From Rehmannia glutinosa (lineage: Eukaryota > Streptophyta > Magnoliopsida > Lamiales > Orobanchaceae): a DNA stretch of 64,000 bases. Location of the stretch: contig JABTTQ020003468.1 in assembly GCA_016081115.2 (NCBI GenBank), forward strand, positions 434,001-498,000, in the 5' to 3' direction. The notes under the pieces were generated by a model. The model was given only the letters and a program-made list of their open reading frames with translations, was not told the origin of the DNA and did not search any database. Shown here in pieces: positions 34,065 through 45,441 of the stretch; position 1 is the first letter of the stretch; each line of letters starts with the position of its first letter. The translations under genes were made by a program, and so were the position numbers.

Positions 34065-37000
34065 GTCCAACGAAGTTGTTTCTCTTGGTGAAAGCTCCTT
34101 CTGACCTTAATTTGCCTTTGCACTTTCTTCCCAAGCGCGAGTTTTCGGCAAAACAGGAAGGTAACTGGTCCATAGTTACCATTTTCCTTTTTTCTCGGCG
34201 TTTGTTTTAATGCGATGTGAAAATTGCTTTAGTTATAGTCTTCATGTTCTGGTAAAATTATTGCAGAACTGATAATACCAAGTAGCTTCAGATTTCTTTT
34301 TTTGTTCTGCTTTATAAAATTTGAAAATTGATTTGCTTCATTAGCTTATAATGTATTTTGATGGTACAAGTTGAAAGCTAAATGTGAGACTACAAAAACC
34401 TGCACTCAAAGATTTAGCTTCGTTGATATAAGCCTTTTTTCCAAAGGTGTTTGAGAAGTTTGCTTTGATATGAAAGACCAGATCCATAGACATGTCAAAT
34501 TAAGCAAATGTGGAAGAACTAATGAAAATTTAAGATGAAAAATGGTTCGCTAAAGATTTTTAGCAATGGCTTGTGATTCGTTGTGCAGTAATTAGGTGAC
34601 AGTTATTTGGTATGGATGAGCCCCATGACAGCGGTTTTGTTGACTATTCTGGATCCCAGCCTTTTTGTTGGATATTGCTTCATATACGAATTATCATGGA
34701 CTCAGTTGTTTATTTTTTTTTATTTTTTTAACTTTTTGGGACATTTTTGTTGAGTATTTGAGTTGTTTGATGACATTCATTGATCACATTGTCATCTTTT
34801 GCATGTCCTGTTTCCCGATGTTCGAGTAATAGTATTAACAAATAAAAGTTTATTGAGTTAAGATTTGATACTGAGTTTTCAACTAAAGGTGAAAATATCT
34901 TTAACTTGGATTCATATTGCCTGAGCTACTCTTAGGATTGCTTTTGCATTTTGAAATCATGAAGTTGTATCAACTACTAAAATAAATTATGCCAAGACTG
35001 ACTAATGTAGGTTTAATGGTTGAGTCCATCATTTTTGTGATTTTTAACTGCTAAGCCTGCAATATCCAATCACTTCTTCTTATGTACATACTAACAAGAA
35101 TATTATATTAAAAACAATATTTCTAATAGGTATGGTGCTCTCTGTTGCATTATGACTCATTGAGCAGAGAAGCCTCATGGAAGTAAGGCTACAATATGTG
35201 GATTTGTTGTCTGCGTGCCAGAATCCAGAAGTATAATATGTATTTACATTTAATCCTACCTTATAACTTTAAAATATATCAACATAGCCTAAATCAAGTC
35301 ATTTTTTGTGCAGAATGTATCCAGGTCAAATTCTTCTGTTTATCTTCTGGATATATTACATTTTTATGATCAAGATTTTTGCCAAAAAAAAAATGGCTGC
35401 ATTAAGGGTTATGAAAGAATTTTTGTATAATTTGAATACAATGGAAGTCTCCTGGTAAGTGGTGAATCAGTTACCAGTGAAAATTGGAAAGTGAAGTCTT
35501 TTCTTTAATTTATTTTTCGTTATTACTTTCTATTGTAAATGTTTGGCAGACTTCAGCAATACATAGTGGTGGAGATGAAACTTCGCACGCGTGAGAGGAT
35601 CTTGAGGTATGCCTTCTTTTGCGAACTTTTCATCTTGCTTTGATCGTGGCGAGGTTGGACTTGTTCTAAAGTTGCCAAGCGAATATGATTGTTAGTTTTA
35701 TGGAGAAGTCAATTATAATTTTCCATTCTTTAACTGATGCATCATGAGTATTCTTTTGGCTTTGTACTCTGTTCATTTGTACTATGTTCATTTGTTATTT
35801 TCATCTAGCAGCAGTAAGCTCTTGTTAGATACATCATCTTTAATGAACTCAAATTCAATTTTGCTCATTATTTCAGATATGATAATGGCCCTGAAACAAG
35901 TCAATGAATGTTCTTGTTATAAATTAGTGTTTGCAAAAGGAATTAAGTGGGTTTGTATGTGGAATTGAAAATGATTTTTGGTTAGGTGTTAAATTTTAAC
36001 TTTTTCATGGTAAGGTGTTAAGTTTGTTCTAAAGAACTGATTCCCTCTAATATAAATAAGGTAAAATTGAAAAATTAATATGTAATCAGGGATGACAATG
36101 GGACGGGTTTGCGACTAAAGCTGACAAAATGTGACAATTGAAAAATTAAGTGGGCTATGTTTTTTTCATACTTGTGTTTTTTTTTGCTTTGTACTCTGTT
36201 CATTTGTTTGTCCAAATGTAACTTATAAGTGAGTTGCCACAATGAGATAGGTATTAGTGTAATACTTTGTAGCATTACACTTTCAAGTCTTGCATAGTAT
36301 TACCGAATTATCAAAGTAAAACTTCCTTCCTTATAAGGTAATTTATAACAACCTGTTTGATTTTTTGTAACATCTACAGATTATTGTCCACCAGGAAACA
36401 AGTCCATCCGCAAGGAAAATTATTGATGTTGTCGAGTCCTTGAAGAAAAATATATTAGACTCTTTTGTTGAATTTTAGGTGACAAGTACGAATATGTTTT
36501 GCCAAGCATGAGCTTTGTTAGACTCTTTTTGCCTTGTAGCAACAATGTTATTTCATTTCATTTTGAATATATATTCAAGAATGAAATTATATTTTGAATA
36601 AATGAACTTATATTGATGTTTATTTCTTATTCTTAAGAAAGTTTTGTTCATATCTTCTACAGTTTATTGTACGACTAGTGGCTTGTGTTGGTGGGGCACA
36701 AAAAAAATGAAAAACAAAGAAAGTTCTTTAGAGACGAAAATAAATATCCCTAAAAAAGCCAAATATATAGACGAATATAAAAATGTCACTAAATAACGCT
36801 TTTAGAGACGAAATTAAATGTCCCTAAAAAATACAAATATATAGACGAATATGAAAATGTCACTAAATAACGTTTTTAGAGACGAAAATAATAGTCTCTA
36901 TAACTATTAAAATTTTAAAAATATATTCTTTAGGGACAAAAAATAATGTCCCAAAAAGTTATTTGTGGCGGATGTAAGATGTCACTATACTACGTACTTT

Positions 37001-38788
37001 TAGAGACGAACAACGAGTACATCGCTAAATGAGCTCTTTAGAGACAAAATAATTTGTCATAAATCGTAAAATGGTGCCAGCCATATGAAAATAAGTGACG
37101 TTCTCATTTCGTCTCAGAAGCCAAACCTTTGAGACATTTTGCTTATTTCATCGCTGATGACTTTTAGCGACTGTGATATTGCGACATCGCTTGCGATGTT
37201 TTGTTTTTGTCTTAAATTATGTTTTGTGACATTTTTGGGACTTTTAGTGATGTTTTTGTTTCGTCCCAAATTCTGAATTTTCTTGTAGAACTTCATCTTT
37301 GAACACAAAATCCCTCTAAAATTAATAAAAGATAATTACAAAATCTGCCTAGATCCAATTTATTTTGTTTCAATTTATTTTAATTTAAGTGGAATTAATT
37401 ATATTTAAAATAATTATTAAGGATTTACTAAGTATCTTTATAGACATAAATGAACGTATTTGCATATTTATTTATATTGTTAAACTTAACAAACAAATAT
37501 ACATAAGCACATATTAATCTAATTATTTTATATTCTTTCATTTTTATGTTTCTCTATATATTGGGTCAAATTTGGGTTAGACACGATTAACATAAAAAAT
37601 AAATATTTTTTTTTGAGAAAAAAATAAATATATTAGGTCAGGTCAACTTGCAAGTCAACATGATTAATTTATTTAATTATATAAATAATCAGTAAAATTT
37701 AAAATAGTAATTAAAGAATTAACTAAGTATGTTTATAGACTTAAACGATCATATTTGCATATTCATTTATATTGTTAAACTTAACAAACAAATATGCGTA
37801 AAACACTATTAATCTAACTTTTTTAATATTTTGTGACCCATTTACTCATTAGAAATAAATGCCCAGGAAAAAATGTATAAGACCTAATCTAGTTGCCTGC
37901 AGGAAAGAGGCCATTGGTTGCAAGTGGATTTTTCAACGAGCTCGATAAGATACATAATTTAGTATTTGCTGCGGAGGATTTGTTCTACCCATCACCTGTC
38001 TCTGATACTTCAACTTATCAAGGTTCGATTTATTACAAATATTTTTATATTTCATAAATTGATTGGGATCTGAGTTTGAAAATCCTTTAATGTCTGACAT
38101 TTCATGTGATATTATTCCTTTAAAGTAATATGTTCATATATTGCTTCTAATATAAACTGTTAGATTTAAGTAATATGGTTTTTTGGGAACACTTTGTTTA
38201 TGTATTGCTTCAGATGTGAATTTGAAAATACTAAATATTTAAGATGGCTATTAAAGTGGGTGTTTGTCATGACCTGATTTTATATCAATCTAAAACGTGT
38301 TGATGATTTTGTCGCATTTATATATGCTATTTAATGTATTTTTGTATGCTTCTCATTGTCTCTAACATCTTATAGTTGCTTTTACAACATTTAGTAGATA
38401 GGTGATTTTGTCATTTTAATGTTGGTTTCTCTCTAAAGGTAAAGTTCCAGCTCCGCAGATGGCTGAGGTGGAAACTTCAAAGTACTCATTGGATTTGTAT
38501 GCATTCTATCACATGAGAGCTTGGGAGTTTCTTGTTCTCTATCAGGAACACTCATTGTTGTACTCTGTTTTAGACTTCGGTCTCACATTTTGTGGGTTTA
38601 AAATTGCAAAAACACTTCAAACGTTTATTTTGATAATGTTATGTAATTTTCCCATTTTTGCTAGCTTTTAATTAACTAAACTAAATTTGAAAATACTAAA
38701 TGTTTAAGTTGACAATTAAAATGGGTGTTTGTATTTTGTCATGACCTGATTTTATATCAATCTAAAACTTGTTGATGATTTTGTTGCA

Positions 38789-38833
<45 letters not shown>

Positions 38834-39040
38834 TAATGTATTTTTGTGTGTTTATCCTCTGACATCTTATTGTTGCTTTTACAACATTTAGTACATAGGT
38901 GCTTTTGTAATTTTAATGTTGGTTTCTTTCTAAAGGTGAAGCTCCAGCTTTTGAGATGGCTGAGGTGGAAACTTCAAAGTACTCATTGGATTTGTATGCA
39001 TTCTATCATAGGAGAGCTCGGGAGTTGCTTACTCTATATC
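34065..39040 (+). pseudogene. Exon-like pieces of an unidentified plus-strand gene
   Basis: I do not recognise this gene. Several segments look like exons, with an AG before and a GT after and a protein-like frame. They are 34,065-34,160 (LVKAPSDLNLPLHFLPKREF), 35,168-35,230 (RSLMEVRLQYVDLLSACQNP), 35,550-35,606 (LQQYIVVEMKLRTRERILR), about 36,380-36,479 (ARKIIDVVESLKKNILDSFV, then a stop) and about 37,904-38,021 (VASGFFNELDKIHNLVFAAE). Last comes one near 38,440-38,550 (MAEVETSKYSLDLYAFYH) with a second copy near 38,937. Adjacent phases do not all agree and there is a stop before the later pieces, so the gene is either broken or my exon set is incomplete. A CACTA-like repeat lies within it at about 36,690-37,288. 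CT-rich sequence upstream suits a 5' untranslated region. Confidence 0.4.
36690..37288. mobile_element. CACTA-like repeat with GGGACG / AGAGACGAAA motifs
   Basis: Repeated TTTTAGAGACGAAAATAAAT and TAGACGAATATGAAAATGTC blocks lead to an end reading CCAAATTCTGAATTTTCTTG plus TAG. This inverts to the CTACAAGAAA-type start seen at 33,230. The left limit is not clear. No coding capacity was seen. Confidence 0.45.
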
Positions 39041-39180
39041 AGGAATGCCGATTGTTGTACTTTATTTGAGACTTCGATCTCACATTTTGTGGGTTTAAAA
39101 TTGCAAAAACACTTCATGCGTTTATTTTGATAGTGTTCTGTAATTTTTCCATTTTTGCTATATTTTAATTAACTAAACTA
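38222..39180 (+). repeat. Tandem duplication of about 465-490 bp containing an exon
   Basis: The unit at 38,222-38,686 is repeated directly at 38,687-39,180 with high similarity from TTGAAAATACTAAAT to ATTAACTAAACTA. Each copy has intron-like sequence, the acceptor TTTCT(C/T)TCTAAAG, the exon encoding MAEVETSKYSLDLYAFYH and downstream sequence. The second copy has gained an AT microsatellite at about 38,797-38,830. Exon differences include HMRAWEFLVLYQ in copy 1 and HRRARELLTLYQ in copy 2. Confidence 0.85.
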
Positions 39181-40289
39181 TGTATTGACAATAATCAACA
39201 ATGTCTTACGTGTAAAAGAATTGGCTTTTGTGGAACAAAAGGAAAAATCTAAACTCTTCATCAAGCGGCACCAACTCATGCCTCTTTGTCAATTTTATTG
39301 ACAAGTTAATAAACAAAGATAGAAAATTATATTTTGCCCTTATAATTATAATTATAATACACGAATGACATTTTAGTCTAACCAAAATTTTACATAAACA
39401 TTCAGAGATTTATGTTAGTAGTAGATAGTAAATAATAGATAACAACCCGGTAATTTTGTGATGTGGGACAAACATAACATACCCTAATTTATATGAACGG
39501 ACGAATATTGTTGTGGAATTTAAAAATATAATATCCAACCCATGCATTGCTTAACATTGCCCCTCTTCAACCCTCTCCATTCTTATCATCCTTCAACCCT
39601 ATTTTTACAAATGAACACAATAAGTCCTTATATACATCACGTGCATAACTTGTAGAATCCCTTTATTGACTCATAGCTTTAAGCTCAGCCGCAAGAGCTT
39701 CACATTTGGATTCACTAGAATTGAAGCTACCAACTTCATCATCAACCTAGAACATAAAAATTCATGACATAGAAAACATCTGGAACACCAATGGGCAATG
39801 AAGTTTGAACTGAATGAGAATTTTAAAAAAACTTACACTGTAGAGCTTATGGTTATATTTCATCAGATCAACCACCCATGTAAAATAGTTATAGTTCTGC
39901 AATCAAAACACTATAATAGTAAGTATGACAAAATATTAAACATTGCTATAAAATTTTGTTGTCCAATTTTATAAATGATACTACCAAAAAATAAATGGCA
40001 TGAATTCCATGAAAGAGATAGCTTACGGGGGTGTCCCCAATCATGGGATTTAATGGAATTTAGAATTTCATAACATTTTAGGTGTCCTCAATTTGGATTT
40101 CTATAGAATCCATAAAATTTTGATGTCCTCAACTTGGATTTTAATGGATTCCACGAAAATCCAGCATCCTCAAACATTCAATGAATTTCATGGATTTCTT
40201 TTATAAATTGATTTGGATAGAATTTGGTGGAATTAGAAGTTATATTTATGAAGGACAAATTCCGAGATTCCCCTCTCGGAATTCAAATC

Positions 40290-40290
40290 C

Positions 40291-40370
<80 letters not shown>
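40290..40370 (+). repeat. (CAT)n(AAT)n microsatellite
   Basis: A compound trinucleotide repeat of roughly a dozen CAT units followed by about fifteen AAT units. The poly-isoleucine frame across it is not a gene. Confidence 0.9.
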
Positions 40371-40371
<1 letters not shown>

Positions 40372-40824
40372 TGTCTATGGTAAAAAAACAAATAACATAC
40401 TTTCTTTCGCGTACCTCTTCTCATGTATTGTCTTATAATCTCAACATTTCAACGTAAGTTCTACCTTAATTTTATGAATAATCATTTTATCGTTGATTGT
40501 CGTTTTATTTCGATTGCTAACATTTTTAATTTTATAGACAAATTTATAGGAAAAAATTAGGAAAATTTATTGCTAGAATAATACTTTGTAGGAATCATTA
40601 GTTGATAAATTTTCATTAATTCATCTTGATAGACACATTATTTTGGTGTTAAAATTATGAATTAAAAATATACGGTATAGATTTGATCATTAGTGCTATT
40701 ATTTTTGATTTAATAATTATTTTAACAATAGTTATTTATGGAAACAATAGTTATTTATGGAACTATTTCATATTTTGACAATTTTAAATTATATTTTTGG
40801 ATAATTAAAAAAAACTTGAGGTTC

Positions 40825-41065
40825 GGGATAATTACAAAAAGACCCAGATAATTTTGAAAATTACAGAAAAATCCTTGAGGTTTGATTTCGTCTGAAAAGT
40901 TTTTCAAAAATTCCCCCGATATCTATAAAATATTTACAATTACAACCTAAAAATTTAAAATAAAATCAAACTTAAGGGTTTTTTTTTGTAATTTTGAAAC
41001 ATCTCTCTTTTTTTTGTAATTAGCCCAAACCTCAGAGTTGTTTTTGTAATTATTTCTTATATTTT
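40825..41065. repeat. GGATAATTACAAAAA-family repeat, copy 3
   Basis: Left end GGGATAATTACAAAAAGACC, interior TGAGGTTTGATTTCGTC, and right end CAAACCTCAGAG followed by TTTTTGTAATTATTTC form a short fold-back like the copy at 60,341. It lies inside the Harbinger element and so inserted after it, or travelled with it. Confidence 0.55.
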
Positions 41066-41478
41066 TGTAAAGTTTATAAAATTATTTTTTTGTTATTGAC
41101 TTGTTTTAATAGTTACATTCTTTTTATTTTTTATAATCATGAAATCATGCTACTAGATTCATAAAATACCAGTAATTATATTTTTTTTATATAATCCAAC
41201 AAATTCCACTAAAATATATTAAAATCTACATAATTTCGTAGAATAAAATTCTCTAAGAAGCTATAAAATTCCACTGATTAAAAAATCCTTCAAATTCCAT
41301 GTTGGGGGCACCCTACTTAATCCCAATGACAGAATGGTTCGAAGCAACAAGATTAGAAATGTAAAATTACACTTACAGAAGTTCCACAACAAAAATAATA
41401 GCGACCAATAGTATCTTTATAACTAGAAATTTTAACTTTGATAATCTGCTCATAGGACGAGCATTTTAGCTCTGAATT

Positions 41479-42197
41479 CTACAAAAATATACATATGTTT
41501 CACAACTAGTGAACCCATCAAGAACATTATAAAACTCAAGGCCGTTAGTGTATATTCTACAATATTTGAATATTTTAGATGACGAGATAATTACCTTTGA
41601 ACACCAATTTTTTTCTACAATAAAATCAGTAAAAAAAGCCACAACCACGTGTTCGTAGTCAAATTTACAGTGCACCGCGTTGGAAACTATCAACTTGAGA
41701 TTTACAAGCCTTCCATGTATCATAAATGATAGGCACTTTACCAACAAAAACTACCTATTTTTTCTCATCTGACAGATAATAAATACACAAAAGATATTGA
41801 TACTTTTAGCTGGAAAAGTCGAGTTCCAGATAAAACCAATCTATTTTTTCTTAGAATAATAGATGTATGTTAATGTCTCTCAAGACCTTGAGCAAATTAA
41901 TAGATGTATATATTCGAGTCCCAAAGCCAACCAAAATATTTTTAATGAAAGGTACCAACCAAGAAATTCTTTCAGAAATAGGTGTTTCTTCTTGTTCTGA
42001 AAGCAGCGTAATCCAGAATAAGTGCATTCCTTTTGACCCTGATTATCATGCAATTTATCCCAGATTATCATGCATTTTTTCTTATAATGTCAGACTTTGT
42101 ATTCAAAATGTGTATTTACTTCTTTAGTTACTTTGTATTATTCTTTCTTCGTATTTTCATCACACGAGTTTATTAATTATGATATTTTTCTCTGAGG
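41479..42197. other. Spacer, nothing firmly recognised
   Basis: Upstream exons of the GRF-like sequence would be expected here on the minus strand, but I could not identify a start exon. Open frames present have no recognisable domain. Confidence 0.35.
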
Positions 42198-42901
42198 ATG
42201 GGTGATCCTAAGACATATGGACCACATGATCCTTTAGTACTTTCACTCAAGCTACACACCATTTACGTTGTACATCGGGGATGTCGACAAGATTCTCACT
42301 GTTTGGGGTTGCTCCTTTTTGGTCTTTCGATGGCCAGTTGGTTCAGTTGCATCCACGTGTTGTACATACATTATATTAGATGGGATTTTATGGTTTGTCA
42401 CATTATGGTCGATTGACATTGACAATCATATCATCACATCATTAGTTGAGCGTTGGCGCCCTGAGACTCACACATTTCACTTACCAATTGGGGAGGCCAC
42501 AGTGACTTTACAGGATATTGCCATTATCTGGGGGCTTCTTGTGGAGGGATTGCCAATTATAACTAGAGATTTAGAGAGGACCAGGGATGAGTGGGTGTTA
42601 TACTGTCAAGAATGGTTAGGTTTTGGTCCAACCTTAGATATGTTCCTAGAAGCATCACACCTTAAATTAATTGCGTTGAGATCTCATTTCGAGCAGATCA
42701 TGATTACAAAATACATACCTCAGTTAAAGGTTAACATTACGCTCAAAGAATTGCGCTCCTACTAATTGGTAGTTTGTTGATGCCAGACTTATCTGGCAAC
42801 AATGTGTCTTTGCATTACTTGGAGCAGCTGCAGGATGTTGCGTAGTATAGTTGGGGTAGTGTTGTTTTAGCAGTACTTTACAGAGAGTTGTGCAGTTCAG
42901 C

Positions 42902-43178
42902 TAGAGCTATCAAAGTGATCGGCCCAGCTCGGCTCGGTGCTGGCCCATCGGGCCAAGGGGAAAATACACTAAAATTGCTTCAGGCTAACCGGCCCGACCC
43001 GTAATTTCTTCGGGCCACTATTTTCGGGAGCCCAACCCAGCCTATATTTTAAAAATACACTAAAATTGCTTCAGGCCAACCGGGTCGGCCCGAATTTTTT
43101 CGGGCCTACAAAATTGTAAGCCAGTCCAGCCCTATTACCTAGCTGGCCCATCGGGCCAGACCATTTTTGACAGCTCTA
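42902..43178. mobile_element. hAT-type MITE inside the PMD pseudogene
   Basis: Ends TAGAGCTATCAAAGTG and the inverse of TAGAGCTGTCAAAAATG are flanked by AGTTCAGC (42,894-42,901) and AGTTTAGC (43,179-43,186), an 8-bp TSD with one change. The 277-bp interior is rich in GGCCCATCGGGCC-type palindromes. It interrupts PMD coding sequence directly after LCSSA. Confidence 0.85.
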
Positions 43179-43948
43179 AGTTTAGCAGAGGCTAGAAAGC
43201 AGGTCATCGGTGGTGCCATGCTACTATTATAGGTAAATTTAAATTTAGCATCGTATGTCTTTACATTTGCACATCATATAAATAAATGTATGTACTCATT
43301 GTCCATTTGTTTACCTATTATATTATATTTGGGCTTGGGGCAGGATTACTGTGATTGTTCCTCGTACCATACATTCTCGAGTTCCCACAAGTCTATTATA
43401 TGTGAACGAGGTTGATGTAGATGAGCTACCTTTTCCACCGTACGGTTCTAGATATTGCATTACTAACATTGCATATATTCAATATTAAACTTCTTACAAC
43501 AAAATATGTTATTAATATGTACTATTTTCACATTTAGGTAGATGCAGTACTGTAGTTACACACACTGCTAGTCATTCCGTACGTATCATCAGGGACATGT
43601 TCGACAGACTTACATATAGACACCTATTGATTTATATTCATACTAAGTAATTTTTAACTACATATTCAAATTTATTAATTCGTAACTGAATTTATCTCAG
43701 TGGATTTGGGAGCCATATGACATGGAGTCAACAGATATAATGGCGTTGAGACCACAATGTATTTTAGAGTTATGGAGATCTCAGTGCCCACTGATAAATC
43801 ACGCAATCGTGGAGTTTCACCATCTATAGCGAGTGTTGAGGCAGTTTGGCCTTAGACAACATATTCCTGATGTGCCCTCACAATAACACACATCACTCCA
43901 TGATTTTACTCGCAAAGGGCGATCCGAATGGAATTGGCCACATGTTCT

Positions 43949-45377
43949 GTTAGATAAATATTTTTATCATGAATTTGATGTTTATGTTTTACTGGATTTT
44001 TACACCAAAACAGTGGCTCATATTATGGTCCAAATACTCCTAATTGGTTTTAAAGTATTTTTTGGAGTATTTATTGTAGATTATTCTCGACTATTTTTTA
44101 ACTGTCGCATCGAGCGATATTAAAAGTGTTTTCTGTGTTTTAAAGTGTTTTTAACTAATATCGAATACCATCAAGGTAAAATGACGCTCAAAAATCAAAG
44201 TCGGAATTTTTTGTCGAACTGAATTAAACCTGGAATAGGCCAACCGGTCGACCAAAGGGTCAACCGGTCGGTCGATCGGTGGCTGAAGCTCACACATATG
44301 TTATTCTTCAAATGTTTCCAGGTATGGGTCGACCGGGCGGTCGACCCATGGTGTTTGTCCTCCCCTGTGCCTCTGGACTTCGTTTTCTTTATTTCGTGTT
44401 AAGGCAGGGACAGGTTGACCCCCCCGGTTGACCTGTGTGGGACTCAAGCTCAACGGACTGATATTTTAATCTTTGTATTGGTCGACCGGCCAACCACATG
44501 GGTTGACCAGTGTAAAATTAGACGATTTTTGAGTTTGTGGGAGACAACTTTTCCTATAATTGTGGGGTTGATTCCTGAGCAACCAGATGTAGATAGGCCA
44601 ACGGCTATATTCTTGATTTAACATGTATTTCTTTTCAGATTTCAATCCCCAAGAGGGGCCTATACATGTTCAATACCTCTTCTATAAATAGAGGAAGATT
44701 TGGAGCTACAAAGGACCAATTCATATACAACACAACAAGATACACTCAAGCAAATACTTGTTCTTTCATTTTCAATATTCTTGTTGTAATTGCCTAATGT
44801 CTTTCACTTTCACATCTTTAGGTCTAGGCTTATTTCTTGATTACACTTGCACTCAAAATTATATTATTCATTATCGAGTTGTAATCTTGAATTTGTGTTC
44901 ATTATTCAACACAAGATATCATTGTGAGTGTTCTTGTGGTAAGAACACACTTGGGTGATCTAGGTGTTAGGTGTAAGAAGATTGTGGTAATATTCTTGTT
45001 GAAGAGTTTGGTGCTCTTTGAGGTGTTAAAGAATTTGGTGATCTTCAAGTTTGAAGATTATGGTAATATTCACAAGGTGTGATAATCTTCAAGGGAGATT
45101 GTGGTAATCTCCAAAGAGGTGTTGTAAGGTGATGTTGTATTAATTATGGTAATTAATAAAATTCTTTTTCTTTTTCGAAACCCATCCCGGATATACTGGG
45201 GTGGAATAGCATGTAGTCCATAGGTGGGGTGAAGCTCTATAAATCGACGCGTGTTGTTTACTTTCCGCACTTCCATTCTTGTCTTGGTTTATTACATTCG
45301 AAAAAGAGGGCATAATCGAGAAAATGGGCATAATCTATTCACCCCCCTCTAGATTATAGTAGCCACTTGGACTTATA
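43949..45377 (+). repeat. 5' LTR of the Copia element
   Basis: A long terminal repeat of 1,429 bp from TGTTAGATAAAT to ACTTATA. The last 330 bp (from about 45,048) match 48,482-48,812 with about a dozen differences and two or three small gaps by eye. The region 44,235-44,520 carries several GGTCGACC / GGTTGACC motifs. A TATA box lies at 44,683. Confidence 0.85.
44683..44690 (+). promoter_or_regulatory. LTR TATA box (TATAAATA)
   Basis: A consensus plant TATA box in the context TTCTATAAATAGAGGAAG in the 5' LTR, upstream of the primer-binding site, suited to start the element's genomic transcript about 30 bases downstream. Confidence 0.6.
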
Positions 45378-45379
45378 AG

Positions 45380-45391
45380 TGGTATCAAAGC
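45380..45391 (+). promoter_or_regulatory. Primer-binding site for initiator tRNA-Met
   Basis: TGGTATCAAAGC lies two bases after the LTR end and matches the usual plant TGGTATCAGAGC primer-binding site at 11 of 12 positions. This confirms the LTR boundary and the plus orientation. Confidence 0.85.
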
Positions 45392-45441
45392 CAAACTCTT
45401 TGGCAAGCTCGTTCCACATCGCGAGTAAAGAGGAATGATCA

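Larger units (their letters stand above)
40026..41316. mobile_element. PIF/Harbinger-type non-autonomous element in an intron
   Basis: The left end CGGGGGTGTCCCCAATCATGG and the right end, inverse of GTAGGGTGCCCCCAACATGG, pair over more than 20 bases. The target duplication TTA is at 40,023-40,025 and 41,317-41,319. The 1,291-bp interior holds a CAT/AAT microsatellite (about 40,290-40,370) and a GATAATTACAAAAA-family repeat (about 40,825-41,065). No transposase gene remains. It sits between two exons of the GRF-like sequence. Confidence 0.75.
39663..41478 (-). pseudogene. Three exons of a small GRF-zinc-finger-like protein
   Basis: Three minus-strand segments fit together in phase 0. Exon A is 41,377-41,478 (SELKCSSYEQIIKVKISSYK then DTIGRYYFCC), followed by GTAAGT. 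Exon B is 39,837-39,896, preceded by TTGCAG and followed by GTAAGT (YNYFTWVVDLMKYNHKLYS). Exon C is 39,663-39,746 (VDDEVGSFNSSESKCEALAA, ending in TAA). The Cys-rich start, the GRYYFCC core and the following aromatic W-V-D pattern resemble plant GRF-type zinc-finger proteins of unknown function. A usual second zinc ligand (C-X-C) appears as Y in CSSY. No start exon was found upstream, so I call it partial. The intron between A and B contains a Harbinger element. Confidence 0.5.

Noticed and set aside
33230..37288. A single 4-kb transposon bounded by the CTACAAGAAA inverted repeats at 33,230 and 37,262-37,288
   Set aside because: Each end has its own family-like interior and the left one seems to close near 33,538; no TSD joins them. 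Two separate family members are simpler.
37904..37970. Copia-like peptide KEAIGCKWIFQRAR in one frame near 37,905
   Set aside because: It resembles the RT phrase 'AIGCKW' but stops at once with no other RT sequence around; another frame is open across the whole exon-like segment.
40181..40438. Open frame with a poly-isoleucine tract
   Set aside because: Produced by the CAT/AAT microsatellite within a non-autonomous Harbinger element.
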